A DNA stretch of 64,000 nt from contig DASPKU010000021.1 in assembly GCA_035627955.1 (NCBI GenBank), forward strand, positions 124,001 through 188,000, in the 5' to 3' direction. Position numbers and translations under genes: made by a program. Numbering within the stretch: position 1 is the stretch's first letter; every line of letters begins with the position of its first letter. Under the pieces are notes generated by a model. That model saw only the letters and a program-made list of their open reading frames with translations. It had not been told where the DNA came from and did not search any database. The DNA is from Phycisphaerales bacterium (GTDB lineage Bacteria > Planctomycetota > Phycisphaerae > Phycisphaerales > UBA1924). This document shows, in pieces, positions 39,742 through 46,936 of the stretch.

Positions 39742-40686
39742 ATGCACTTGGCCCACGATCCTCTCGACACTGTGATCGGCGTTTCTGATTCCGTCCGTCG
39801 CGATCCGGCGGCAGCGGGCAAGCACCTGGCCAACGCGGAGCGGCTGGACAAGGAGGGCGACCGCGTGGGTGCGGTGGCCGAGCTGCGGAAGGCGGTGACG
39901 CTGGATCCGGACAACCACCAGATCCTGTTCAAGCTGGGGTACCTGCTGGACCTGCTGGGCGAGGAGGATGAGGCGCTGGCGCTGTACGAGCGGTGCGTGG
40001 CGACGCCGCCAGCGATGGTGAACGCGCTGCTGAACCTGGCGGTGCTGTACGAGGACCGCGGGGAGTACGCGAACGCGGAGCGGTGCCTGCGGCAGATCCT
40101 TGACACGCGCCCGAACCACATCCGGGCGCGGCTGTTCATGAAGGACGTGCAGGCGAGCCGCGAGATGGTCGTGGTGGAGGAGCAGGACCGCGACATCTTC
40201 AAGCGCAAGGCGCTGCTCGATACGCCGGTGACGGACTTTGAGCTTTCCGTGCGGGCGCGGACGTGCCTGAAGAAGATGAACATCCGCAGCTTGGGCGACC
40301 TGCTGCGGATCACCGAGGCGGAGCTGCTGAGCTACAAGAACTTCGGCGAGAGCAGCCTGGTTGAGATCAAGAAGATGCTGACGGCCAAGGGGCTGCGGCT
40401 GGGCCAGGGCCTGGAGGATGCGCACCGCCAGGCGCGCCGGGCGCTCATCGAGCAGTACAAGGGCACCGGCAAGGAGACCGTGCTGGCCAAGCCGGTGTCG
40501 GAGCTTCAGCTGAGCGTGCGGGCCCGAAAGGCGCTGCAGCTGCTGAGCATCCAGACGCTGGGCGATCTGGCGAGCCACACCGAGGCGGAGCTGATGGGCA
40601 TCAAGAACTTCGGCGCGACGTCGCTCAAGGAAGTGAAGGACAAGCTGGTGGAGTACGGGCTGGGGCTGCGGAAGCTCGAGTCCTGA
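39742..40686 (+). CDS. TPR protein with two RNA polymerase alpha C-terminal domains
   Basis: A 314-residue protein with a TPR region (residues about 15-140: HLANAERLDKEGDRVGAVAE, FKLGYLLDLLGEEDEALALY, NLAVLYEDRGEYANAERCL) followed by two alphaCTD-type helix-hairpin-helix domains (about 163-215, FELSVRARTCLKKMNIRSLG; 254-310, LQLSVRARKALQLLSIQTLG). Each keeps the ELLSYKNFGESSLVEIK or ELMGIKNFGATSLKEVK segment. AlphaCTDs bind UP-element DNA and activators, so this protein may dock to promoters without being the alpha subunit. ATG 39742 has AGGAG only one base upstream; TTG 39748 is an alternative. A strong terminator follows. Confidence 0.9.
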   Translation: MHLAHDPLDTVIGVSDSVRRDPAAAGKHLANAERLDKEGDRVGAVAELRKAVTLDPDNHQILFKLGYLLDLLGEEDEALALYERCVATPPAMVNALLNLAVLYEDRGEYANAERCLRQILDTRPNHIRARLFMKDVQASREMVVVEEQDRDIFKRKALLDTPVTDFELSVRARTCLKKMNIRSLGDLLRITEAELLSYKNFGESSLVEIKKMLTAKGLRLGQGLEDAHRQARRALIEQYKGTGKETVLAKPVSELQLSVRARKALQLLSIQTLGDLASHTEAELMGIKNFGATSLKEVKDKLVEYGLGLRKLES

Positions 40687-40697
40687 GTCTGACAGAG

Positions 40698-40721
40698 CAC
40701 CGAGATGAGGACATCTCGGTG
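40698..40721. repeat. Dispersed palindrome, copy D (CGAGATG arm)
   Basis: CACCGAGATG, loop AGGA, CATCTCGGTG: perfect 10-bp stem, followed by GCAC. It lies 12 bases after the stop of the TPR-alphaCTD gene and before its terminator. Confidence 0.9.
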
Positions 40722-40742
40722 GCACGAACTCTTCCATACCAG

Positions 40743-40775
40743 AGGCCCGGGGGCATCAGTGCTCCGGGCCTTTTT
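40743..40775 (+). terminator. Rho-independent terminator
   Basis: AGGCCCGG (40743-40750), 13 bases, CCGGGCCT (40764-40771) and TTTTC. It ends the TPR-alphaCTD gene and faces the convergent gene that stops at 40791. Confidence 0.85.
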
Positions 40776-40790
40776 CGTTTTCACGGGGGG

Positions 40791-41573
40791 TTAGACGGCG
40801 CGAACCAGGCCGCACTCGGGGCAGGTGCGTCTGCCTTCGGCGATGGGCACGGCGTCGAGGGCGTAGTCGCAGCCGGGGCAGAGGACGCCGCGGACGCGGG
40901 AGCCGCGGGCGCGGCCCCAGCGGTTGGAGCCGAGCAGGAGGAGCAGCAGCGGCGCGTGCCACAGCGGGACCTGGGCGCACCAGGAGCCGGGCGGCAGCTT
41001 GAGGTCGGTGGCGTCGAGGACCTTGGGGTAGAGCAGCAGGCGGGAGGACGATGCGAAGTTGGAGGTGTTGAGCGTTTCCGAGCGGTCGAGGCCGACGGCG
41101 ACGAAGCCGCCGTTGAAGACGGCGCGCAGGGCGCCCTCGCCGAGCTGGGCTTTGGTGTTGGGGAGCGGGATGAGGAGGAGCATGCCGGCGGTGATGAGGA
41201 CGGCGGCGGGCCAGGTGCGGGCGCCGGCTTCGAGGCGGCGGCCGCGGCGCTCGCCGAGGGCGAAGGCGAGGGTGCACGCGGAGAGGGTGAACCAGGGCCA
41301 GAGCGGGACCTCGAGCGTGCGCGAGCGGAGGCGGGGGAGCACGCGCCAGGTCATCCATGGCTGTGTGGGGCGGGTCCAGTCAAACCCGGGCTTGCGCGCG
41401 TTCCACACAGCGCCGTAGACGGTGACGCTGAGCGTGCCGGAGCGGAGGGCGAGCTCGGTTTTGCTCACGAGCAGGCGCGGGCCGCGGTAGACCGAGAGGA
41501 GGATGGCCGCGCCCAGGAGGAGGGCGAGGAGGGCGGCGAGCCGCAGGCTGAGGGCGCGTGCTTTGGGGGACAC
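40791..41573 (-). CDS. Membrane protein with C-terminal zinc ribbon
   Basis: A 260-residue protein with an N-terminal helix (LRLAALLALLLGAAILLS), a soluble segment, helices near WPWFTLSACTLAFALG and WPAAVLITAGMLLLIPLP, another near PLLLLLLGSN, and a terminal zinc ribbon CPGCDYALDAVPIAEGRRTC with CPEC. It belongs to the planctomycete membrane/zinc-ribbon group also seen at 28759. GTG at 41573 follows TACGCT (41581-41586) after 7 bases. Function unknown. It lies between a terminator and the NAD-binding gene on the same strand, with 62 bases between, so it may be transcribed alone. Confidence 0.78.
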   Translation of the reverse strand: MSPKARALSLRLAALLALLLGAAILLSVYRGPRLLVSKTELALRSGTLSVTVYGAVWNARKPGFDWTRPTQPWMTWRVLPRLRSRTLEVPLWPWFTLSACTLAFALGERRGRRLEAGARTWPAAVLITAGMLLLIPLPNTKAQLGEGALRAVFNGGFVAVGLDRSETLNTSNFASSSRLLLYPKVLDATDLKLPPGSWCAQVPLWHAPLLLLLLGSNRWGRARGSRVRGVLCPGCDYALDAVPIAEGRRTCPECGLVRAV

Positions 41574-41635
41574 GCGGGGGAGCGTACCGCGCGGCGTGTA
41601 GCGCGCGAGCGCATTCAATGTTCGGCCCCAGCGGC

Positions 41636-42637
41636 TCACGCGGCCTCGGCGTGGCCGGTCATCCAGCGGACGGTGCGGTCGATGGCGGCGGGGTAGGGCG
41701 TGGTGTAGTACTGGCCGAGCAGCGACTTCGCGGGGAGCGGGTCGAGGCTGTGCGCGGTGTTGTAGATGGGGTAGAGGTCGAGGAGGTTGCGGTACTTCTC
41801 GTTGAAGCGGGCCGCGAGCTTGATCATGAAGGGCGAGGCGGCGCGGAGTTTCAGGGTCTCGTTGAGGCGCGCGGCCGCGGCTTCGAGGATGAGGCGGGGC
41901 TGCATAGGGCCTGAGCCGGGGAGCGGGATGCGCTTGCCCATGCCGTCCTTGCGGGTGGCGAGCTCGACGAGCGGGCGGCCGGCGTCGGGGACGAAGAGGA
42001 AGTCGCGCGGGGCCTCGGGGTCGCCGGGCCAGGTTGCGGTCGAGCCCTTGGCGATGCTGGCGATCGCGTCGTTGATCATGGAGACGCTGGCGCCGGGGCC
42101 GAAGAAGTCGGGGAGCTGGGCGACGCAGGCGTTGGCGCCCAGGAGGATGTCTTCCTGGATGTGGCGGAGCTTGGCGAGGCGCGAGACGGCGTGGGCGGGG
42201 GCGCCTGGGAGGGCACGATCATGAAGCATGATCGTGGCACAGGAGGCCGTGGACCAGTAGCCGGAGATGGCAAGGCAACTGGCGTTGTTCTCGACCATGG
42301 CCTGCGCGACGGAGCGGGCCATGAGGACGTGGTCCTCGTAGTTCTCGAGGGAGACGCCGGCGCAGAGGAAGATGACGTCGCAGCCGTGGGCCGCGCCGAT
42401 AGCGGCGGTGGGGATGCGGATGTCGGCCTGGCAGTGCTCGATGAGGCCCTGCGAGAAGTTGCGGGCGAGGTTGGGGGCGGAGCGCGAGACGACGCGGGTG
42501 GGGATGCCGCGTTCCACGAGGTCCTTTACCAGCTCACGCCCGATGCCGCCGGTCGCGCCGAAGACCGCGGCCCGCTTGAAGGGGGGAGGGGTGTCGGGGG
42601 TTTTAGAAGAGCCCCCTATCTTCGCCAGCCGTTCCAT
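41636..42637 (-). CDS. NAD(P)-binding epimerase-like protein containing an inserted palindrome
   Basis: A 333-residue Rossmann-fold protein: AAVFGATGGIGRELVKDLVE binds the dinucleotide, then IPTRVVSRSAPNLARNF, CDVIFLCAGVSLENYEDHVL. It resembles atypical SDR/NmrA-like epimerases; the catalytic YxxxK is not clear. The segment CATIMLHDRAL near residues 135-146 is encoded by a palindromic element (42214-42236), between SGYWSTAS and PGAPAHAVSRLAK. It is divergent from kbl, with which KBL/TDH-type threonine degradation would be a hypothesis, but this is not a classical TDH. ATG at 42637 has GAGGT directly upstream. Confidence 0.8.
   Translation of the reverse strand: MERLAKIGGSSKTPDTPPPFKRAAVFGATGGIGRELVKDLVERGIPTRVVSRSAPNLARNFSQGLIEHCQADIRIPTAAIGAAHGCDVIFLCAGVSLENYEDHVLMARSVAQAMVENNASCLAISGYWSTASCATIMLHDRALPGAPAHAVSRLAKLRHIQEDILLGANACVAQLPDFFGPGASVSMINDAIASIAKGSTATWPGDPEAPRDFLFVPDAGRPLVELATRKDGMGKRIPLPGSGPMQPRLILEAAAARLNETLKLRAASPFMIKLAARFNEKYRNLLDLYPIYNTAHSLDPLPAKSLLGQYYTTPYPAAIDRTVRWMTGHAEAA
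42214..42236. repeat. Dispersed palindrome inside a CDS (GATCATG arm)
   Basis: CACGATCATG, loop AAG, CATGATCGTG: a 10-bp stem with a 3-base loop inside the NAD-binding gene, flanked by GGG and GCAC. Other copies have 4-base loops. Confidence 0.9.
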
Positions 42638-42674
42638 ACCTCATAGAGTTGGTTTTGAGCAGGAAGGAAACCAC

Positions 42675-43949
42675 ATGACGAGCGGCACGATGGCGGAGTC
42701 TGCGGGCAAGGTTGCGGCCGGTAGCGTCTTTGACGCCCGTACCGACGCGGTGCTGGCTCAGCTGCGGGCGGGCGGCCAGTACAAGCACCTGCAGATGATC
42801 GAGGGGCCCATGGGGGCCACCGTCAAGGTGAAGGGGTACGGCGAGTGCCTGTGCTTCTGCTCGAACAACTATTTGGGGCTGGCGGACCATCCGGAGGTGG
42901 TGGAGGCGGGGGTGCGGGCGCTGCGCGAGTACGGCGCGGGCACGGCGAGCGTGCGGTTTATTTGCGGCACGTTCTCGCCGCACGAGGAGCTGGAGCGGCG
43001 GATCGCGGAGTACATGGGGACGGAGGCGGCGTACACGTTCGTGTCGTGCTGGAACGCGAACGAGAGCGTGTTCGCGACGCTGTGCGAGCCGGGGGACATG
43101 ATCATCAGCGATGAGCTGAACCACGCGAGCATCATCGATGCGATCCGGCTGGCGACGGTGATCAAGAAGGGCGTGCACAAGGGCGTGTACAAGAACAACG
43201 ACCTCGCGGGGCTGGAGACGCGACTGCGCGAGGCGCGGGCGAACAAGGACGTCACGGGCCAGATATGGGTCGTGACCGACGGCGTGTTCAGCATGGAGGG
43301 GTCGATCGCGGACCTGCCGGCGATGCGGCGGCTGTGCGACCAGTACGGGGCGATGCTGGTGGTCGATGACTCGCACGGGCACGGCGTGATGGGGAAGACG
43401 GGGCGGGGGACGCATGAGCATTGGGGGATGCTGGGGAAAGCGGAAGGCGGAAAGCGGAAAGCGGAGAACGGGGAGGTCGACATCTTCACCGGGACGTTGG
43501 GGAAGGCGCTGGGTGGTGGGGCGGGTGGGTTTATTGCGGGGCCGCGGCGGGTGGTGGAGCTGATCGTGCAGCGGGGGCGGCCGACTTTGTTCAGCAACGC
43601 GCTGCCGGTGGCGGTGGCGTGCTCGGCGAGCAAGGCGATCGAGATCCTGATGAAAGAGCCGCAGCGGGTGGAGAAGCTGCGGGCGAATGTCGCGGCGGCG
43701 CGGGCGGGGATCAAGAGCGCGGGGTTCGAGGTGCTGGAAAGCCCCACGGCGATTTTGCCGATCATCGTGCACGATACGGCGCGGGCCATTGCGATGAGCA
43801 AGAAGCTGCTGGAGATGGGCGTGTTCGTGATCGGGTTCGGCTACCCGGTGGTGCCGGAGGGGCACGCGCGTCTGCGGGTGCAGGTCTCGGCCGCGCATGA
43901 GCCCAAGCACATCGAGGGGCTTATCGCGGCGCTGAAGAAGTTGAAGTAG
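42675..43949 (+). CDS. kbl: 2-amino-3-ketobutyrate CoA ligase (glycine C-acetyltransferase)-like
   Basis: A 424-residue PLP enzyme of the alpha-oxoamine synthase family. FCSNNYLGLADHPEVVEAG, VRFICGTFSPHEELERRI, IISDELNHASIIDAIRL, VTDGVFSMEGSIADLPAM, DDSHGHGVMGKTGRG and GTLGKALGG (PLP lysine) follow the KBL pattern closely, so cleavage of 2-amino-3-oxobutyrate with CoA into glycine and acetyl-CoA is likely; 8-amino-7-oxononanoate synthase is the main alternative. Between MLGK and VDIFTGTLGK the sequence AEGGKRKAENGE is extra and encoded by a period-7 purine repeat. AGGAAGGA precedes ATG 42675, a clear ribosome site. A further 30 codons at the N-terminus are not conserved. Confidence 0.9.
   Translation: MTSGTMAESAGKVAAGSVFDARTDAVLAQLRAGGQYKHLQMIEGPMGATVKVKGYGECLCFCSNNYLGLADHPEVVEAGVRALREYGAGTASVRFICGTFSPHEELERRIAEYMGTEAAYTFVSCWNANESVFATLCEPGDMIISDELNHASIIDAIRLATVIKKGVHKGVYKNNDLAGLETRLREARANKDVTGQIWVVTDGVFSMEGSIADLPAMRRLCDQYGAMLVVDDSHGHGVMGKTGRGTHEHWGMLGKAEGGKRKAENGEVDIFTGTLGKALGGGAGGFIAGPRRVVELIVQRGRPTLFSNALPVAVACSASKAIEILMKEPQRVEKLRANVAAARAGIKSAGFEVLESPTAILPIIVHDTARAIAMSKKLLEMGVFVIGFGYPVVPEGHARLRVQVSAAHEPKHIEGLIAALKKLK
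43435..43469. repeat. Period-7 repeat GGAAAGC inside kbl
   Basis: GGAAAGC, GGAAGGC, GGAAAGC, GGAAAGC, GGAGAAC follow at exact 7-base spacing and encode the inserted AEGGKRKAENG segment. Confidence 0.85.
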
Positions 43950-43952
43950 GTC

Positions 43953-43988
43953 GGATAGGACCTATAGGACTCATCGGACCTATAGGAC
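43953..43988. repeat. Period-9 repeat between kbl and a glycosyltransferase gene
   Basis: GGATAGGAC, CTATAGGAC, TCATCGGAC, CTATAGGAC: four 9-base units. The last unit supplies the stop codon (TAG, minus strand, 43980-43982) of the glycosyltransferase gene. Confidence 0.85.
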
Positions 43989-45545
43989 GGATGCGATGTT
44001 GTCGTATATGCGGTGCACGGCGAGGCCTTGGGCTTCGTAGGTGGCTCTGCGCGCGTGGATGGCGCCCTGGTGGAGCCATGAGCTGATGATGACGTCGGTG
44101 GCGCCTGTGGTGTGAGCGTCGAGGGGGGCGATGACGGGCCGGTTGAGGAGGGTGGTGTTGTGGGCGGCGGGGTTGTCGTCGGTGAAGGCGGCGATGTGGT
44201 GGGCGTGCTCCTGGTAGATGTGGAGGAGCTCGGTGGTGTGGTTGCCGACGCCGTGGATGAGGAGGGTGCGATGGGCGAGTGAGTCGAGGAGGGCGCGGAG
44301 GTGGTGCTCGGCGTCGGGGGGCGTGCAGCCGCTGCCGTGGGGGGAGGGTGCGGTGAAGCTGGGGTTGCGGTCCTGTGGCCAGATGAGGGGCGGTTCGCTG
44401 GCGGCGGCGCGGAGGAACGCTTCGGCGGCGTCGGCCTGGGCCGCGAGGGTGTAGCGGCTGCTGGTAATCGAGGCGATGGCAGCGCGGCTGAGGTGGGGCA
44501 GGCGGTGGAGGTTGGCGGCGATGGCGCGGGCAAGGTCTTCGCCCGCGGCGTGTTCGTCGGCGGTGGTGGGCGTGGGGACGAGGACGCCGTTGCTGCTGTT
44601 GATGACCTGGGCGGCGCCGGACTCGGTGTGCGTGATGAAGGGGACGCAGCCGCGGGAGAGGGCTTCGAGGAGGGCGAGGGAGAGGCCCTCGGCGCGGGAG
44701 GGGAGGATGAAGATGTCGTGGTCGTCGAGGAGGGCTGGAACCTCGCCGGGTGTGGCGGCGTCGCGGAGAATGATGGTGTCGAGGCCGGCGCAGGCGCGGG
44801 CGAGGTCGTCGCGCGCGGGGCCATTGCCGATGATCGTCAGCGTGTGACGGAGGCCGAGCTGCGTGAGCGTGCGCGAGAGGGTGGGAAGTGCGAGAACGCG
44901 CTTGATGTCGCGGTCGAGGCGGCCAAGGTAGAGCAGGCGCGGGCGGGCGGTGTTGAGGCGCGGGCGCGGCGGGTTGCTCGCGTCGATGGGGGTGGCGTTG
45001 GGGATGTTCCAGATGCGGGCGTGGGGGATGCGGGCGCGGAGGGTGTGTTCCAGGTGGTCGCTCACGGCCGCGATGTGCGCGATGACCGGTGAGTAGAAGT
45101 CGAGGACGCGGAGGTCGTAGGGGCTGTCGAGCTGGCACCAGCCGGCGATGCGGAACTGGTCGGGGATGTCGCGGGTGAGGGCGGCGAAGAGGCCGGCGGA
45201 GTCGCCGAGGTGCTGGGGGATGCAGATGACGGGCTGCTGTGTTTGCTGGTTGAGGGTGGTGATGGCGTGGCGGTAGGTGGGGAGGTAGGGCGAGAGGTCG
45301 CCCCGGGAGGCGCGGAGGGGGGCGAATGTCGGATGTGGGATGTCGGATATCGGATGTGAAGGCAGGCGGAAGACCTGCAATGCGGGGTGCAGGGGGATGT
45401 CGAGCGGGGCGGACTCTTCGGGGTGGAGGAGGAGAGCGGTCGTGTGGCCGCGGGCGGCGAGCTCGCTGGTGAGGCGTGCGGCCCAGACCTGGACGCCGCC
45501 GATGGTGAGGCCGGTGGGGAGGGAGATGAGGAGGGGGGGGAGCAC
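43980..45545 (-). CDS. Glycosyltransferase family 4-type protein with C-terminal Rossmann-like domain
   Basis: A 521-residue GT-B glycosyltransferase. The N-terminal part has TGLTIGGVQVWAARLTSELA; the donor-binding half has RPRLLYLGRLDRDIKRV, TLTIIGNGPARDDLA and ILPSRAEGLSLALLEALSRG (E-x7-E motif). From about residue 425 an extra module follows: LLIHGVGNHTTELLHIY, AAFTDDNP, DVIISSWLHQGAIHARRATY. That module recurs in two other glycosyltransferases of the cluster. A period-7 repeat encodes HPISDIPHPTF in the N-terminal half. GTG at 45545 lies just after another purine repeat, with no clear ribosome site. Its acceptor sugar is unknown. Confidence 0.88.
   Translation of the reverse strand: MLPPLLISLPTGLTIGGVQVWAARLTSELAARGHTTALLLHPEESAPLDIPLHPALQVFRLPSHPISDIPHPTFAPLRASRGDLSPYLPTYRHAITTLNQQTQQPVICIPQHLGDSAGLFAALTRDIPDQFRIAGWCQLDSPYDLRVLDFYSPVIAHIAAVSDHLEHTLRARIPHARIWNIPNATPIDASNPPRPRLNTARPRLLYLGRLDRDIKRVLALPTLSRTLTQLGLRHTLTIIGNGPARDDLARACAGLDTIILRDAATPGEVPALLDDHDIFILPSRAEGLSLALLEALSRGCVPFITHTESGAAQVINSSNGVLVPTPTTADEHAAGEDLARAIAANLHRLPHLSRAAIASITSSRYTLAAQADAAEAFLRAAASEPPLIWPQDRNPSFTAPSPHGSGCTPPDAEHHLRALLDSLAHRTLLIHGVGNHTTELLHIYQEHAHHIAAFTDDNPAAHNTTLLNRPVIAPLDAHTTGATDVIISSWLHQGAIHARRATYEAQGLAVHRIYDNIASVL
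45326..45360. repeat. Period-7 repeat ATGTCGG inside a glycosyltransferase gene
   Basis: ATGTCGG, ATGTGGG, ATGTCGG, ATATCGG, ATGTGAA at 7-base spacing. It is read in frame by the gene 43980-45545. Confidence 0.8.
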
Positions 45546-45547
45546 AG

Positions 45548-45582
45548 GGGAAGCGGAAACCGGAAAGCGGAAGGCGGAAAGC
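45548..45582. repeat. Period-7 repeat GGAAAGC upstream of a glycosyltransferase gene
   Basis: GGGAAGC, GGAAACC, GGAAAGC, GGAAGGC, GGAAAGC; it is the same unit as the insertion inside kbl, and it ends 3 bases before the GTG at 45545 (minus strand). Confidence 0.8.
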
Positions 45583-45609
45583 GACGTCTGTGTGACAACT
45601 AGGGGTCAA

Positions 45610-45635
45610 CCACCGAGATGAGGACATCTCGGTGG
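45610..45635. repeat. Dispersed palindrome, copy E (CGAGATG arm)
   Basis: CCACCGAGATG, loop AGGA, CATCTCGGTGG: perfect 11-bp stem, followed by CAC. It lies between the stop at 45640 and the GTG at 45545 of two minus-strand genes. Confidence 0.9.
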
Positions 45636-45639
45636 CACG

Positions 45640-46416
45640 TCAGGTCGTTGCTACGCACCAGTACTCTCCCCATCTGGTGGTGAGGTGGGTGAGGGTGAGG
45701 TTGGCTTCGCGGAGCTCGCTCAGGAGCTGGTCGGCGGTGTACTCGGTCTCGTGGGTGGGGTCGAGGCGCCACTCGACGCCGAGCTGCTGCTTCCACGGCA
45801 CGCGCCAGTCGCGGTCGAAGGCGGGGACTCGGATGAGGAAGCGCTTGGGGGCGTACCACTCGCCCCACTGGGCGAGGCGCTGGGGGCGGTGGGTGATGTG
45901 CTCGAGGACGTTGGAGAGGACGATCGTGTCGTACTGGCCCGGAGCGCGGAACGTGGTGATGTCGCCCTCGAGGTAGGTGATTGAGAGGTTCTGGTTGGCG
46001 GCGGCGGTTCGGGCCTTGGCGAGGTTCTCGGGTGACCAGTCGACGCCGGTGATGCAGGCGCGGGAGCGGGCGGCGATGCTGGCGGCGAGGGCGCCGACGC
46101 CACATCCAAGGTCGATCACGCGCTCGCCCGCGGTGATGTTGTCCACGAAGAAGTCGTGGTATCGCATGAGAGCGTGCTTGGGGTGCAAGCCTTGGTGCAG
46201 CCCCGCGGCGATGGCGGCGTAGCCCTCTTCCTCGTAGATGGCGGAGTCAAGGGCCATGAGGAAGGTGGCGCGGTCGATAGGCGAGAGCTGGCGGGAGAAG
46301 GCGCGGAGGGCGCCGAGCCATTCCTTCATGGCCTGCGGGCCCTTGGCGAGCAGGGCGGGGTCAAAGGTGATCGGGTGAGCGGTGGTGGAAGGCATGGTCG
46401 GGTTCCGGGTAGGCAT
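45640..46416 (-). CDS. Class I SAM-dependent methyltransferase
   Basis: A 258-residue methyltransferase. SAM-binding motif I is VIDLGCGVGALAASIAAR, followed by ITGVDWSPENLAKAR (motif II), TYLEGDITTF and YDTIVLSNVLEHITHRPQRL. The layout matches UbiG-like enzymes that methylate small molecules or glycan intermediates. A 90-residue helical N-terminal part (FSRQLSPIDRATFLMALDSA) precedes it. ATG at 46416 overlaps the KdsC-like stop by one base (TGATG), so the genes are coupled. In a glycan cluster, methylation of a sugar or a lipid carrier is plausible. Confidence 0.88.
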   Translation of the reverse strand: MPTRNPTMPSTTAHPITFDPALLAKGPQAMKEWLGALRAFSRQLSPIDRATFLMALDSAIYEEEGYAAIAAGLHQGLHPKHALMRYHDFFVDNITAGERVIDLGCGVGALAASIAARSRACITGVDWSPENLAKARTAAANQNLSITYLEGDITTFRAPGQYDTIVLSNVLEHITHRPQRLAQWGEWYAPKRFLIRVPAFDRDWRVPWKQQLGVEWRLDPTHETEYTADQLLSELREANLTLTHLTTRWGEYWCVATT

Positions 46417-46898
46417 CAAGGGGAAGGCAGGTCGAGGAACCAGTCGATCACCTCGCGGACGGCGCCGTGACCGCCGGGCTTCTTGGTGATGAGCTTGGCC
46501 GCCGCGAGGCACTTCTCGTGGGCGTCGGCGACGGCGATGCCGAGGGCAACGTGCTGCATGCAGGCGATGTCGTTGACGTCGTTGCCGACGTAAGCGACCT
46601 GGTCCGCAGTGAGGCCGCGGTCGGCGATCATGGTTTGCAGTGCAGGCAGCTTGTTCTTGGCGACGACGCAGGGGATCTTGAGCTTCTCGCAGCGCTTCTG
46701 CGGGGCGGGGTTCACCTCGGCGGTGAGCACGGCGATGAGGGGCAGGCCGCGCTCGCGGAGGAGGCCGACGCCCAAGCCGTCGGAGCGGTTGGCGAGGACG
46801 CCTTCGGTACCGTCCTCGAGGACGAGGACCTGGTTGGTGGTGAAGACGCCGTCGAAGTCGAAGACGAGGAGTTTGATGCTGGAGAGCTGGGGGGCCAT
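46416..46898 (-). CDS. KdsC-like HAD phosphatase
   Basis: A 160-residue HAD-superfamily subfamily IIIA phosphatase. The start KLLVFDFDGVFTTNQVLVL carries the nucleophile and acid Asp residues, LTAEVNPAPQKRCEKLKI provides the Thr region, and VAYVGNDVNDIACMQHVALG has the metal-binding D. The short tetrameric form and the spacing fit 3-deoxy-D-manno-octulosonate 8-phosphate phosphatase (KdsC), which supplies Kdo for LPS; related N-acylneuraminate 9-phosphatases cannot be excluded. It is coupled with the downstream methyltransferase. Kdo in the neighbourhood of an HldE-like enzyme suggests inner-core-like glycan synthesis. Confidence 0.85.
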   Translation of the reverse strand: MAPQLSSIKLLVFDFDGVFTTNQVLVLEDGTEGVLANRSDGLGVGLLRERGLPLIAVLTAEVNPAPQKRCEKLKIPCVVAKNKLPALQTMIADRGLTADQVAYVGNDVNDIACMQHVALGIAVADAHEKCLAAAKLITKKPGGHGAVREVIDWFLDLPSP

Positions 46899-46900
46899 GG

Positions 46901-46936
46901 CAGTAGGTCCTATAGGTCCTATGGGTCGTATAGGTC
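46901..46936. repeat. Period-9 repeat between two cluster genes
   Basis: CAGTAGGTC, CTATAGGTC, CTATGGGTC, GTATAGGTC, then CTATGCAGC. The last unit contains the stop (46937-46939, minus strand) of the upstream glycosyltransferase gene. Confidence 0.85.

Noticed and set aside
39577-40737. 387-codon extension of the DUF2625 gene
   Set aside because: Antisense to the TPR-alphaCTD gene; DUF2625 similarity begins at MRPLEEL (39576).
43921-45627. 568-codon frame overlapping the glycosyltransferase gene
   Set aside because: Arg/Pro/His-rich out-of-frame translation; the overlapping frame 43980-45545 has clear GT4 motifs.
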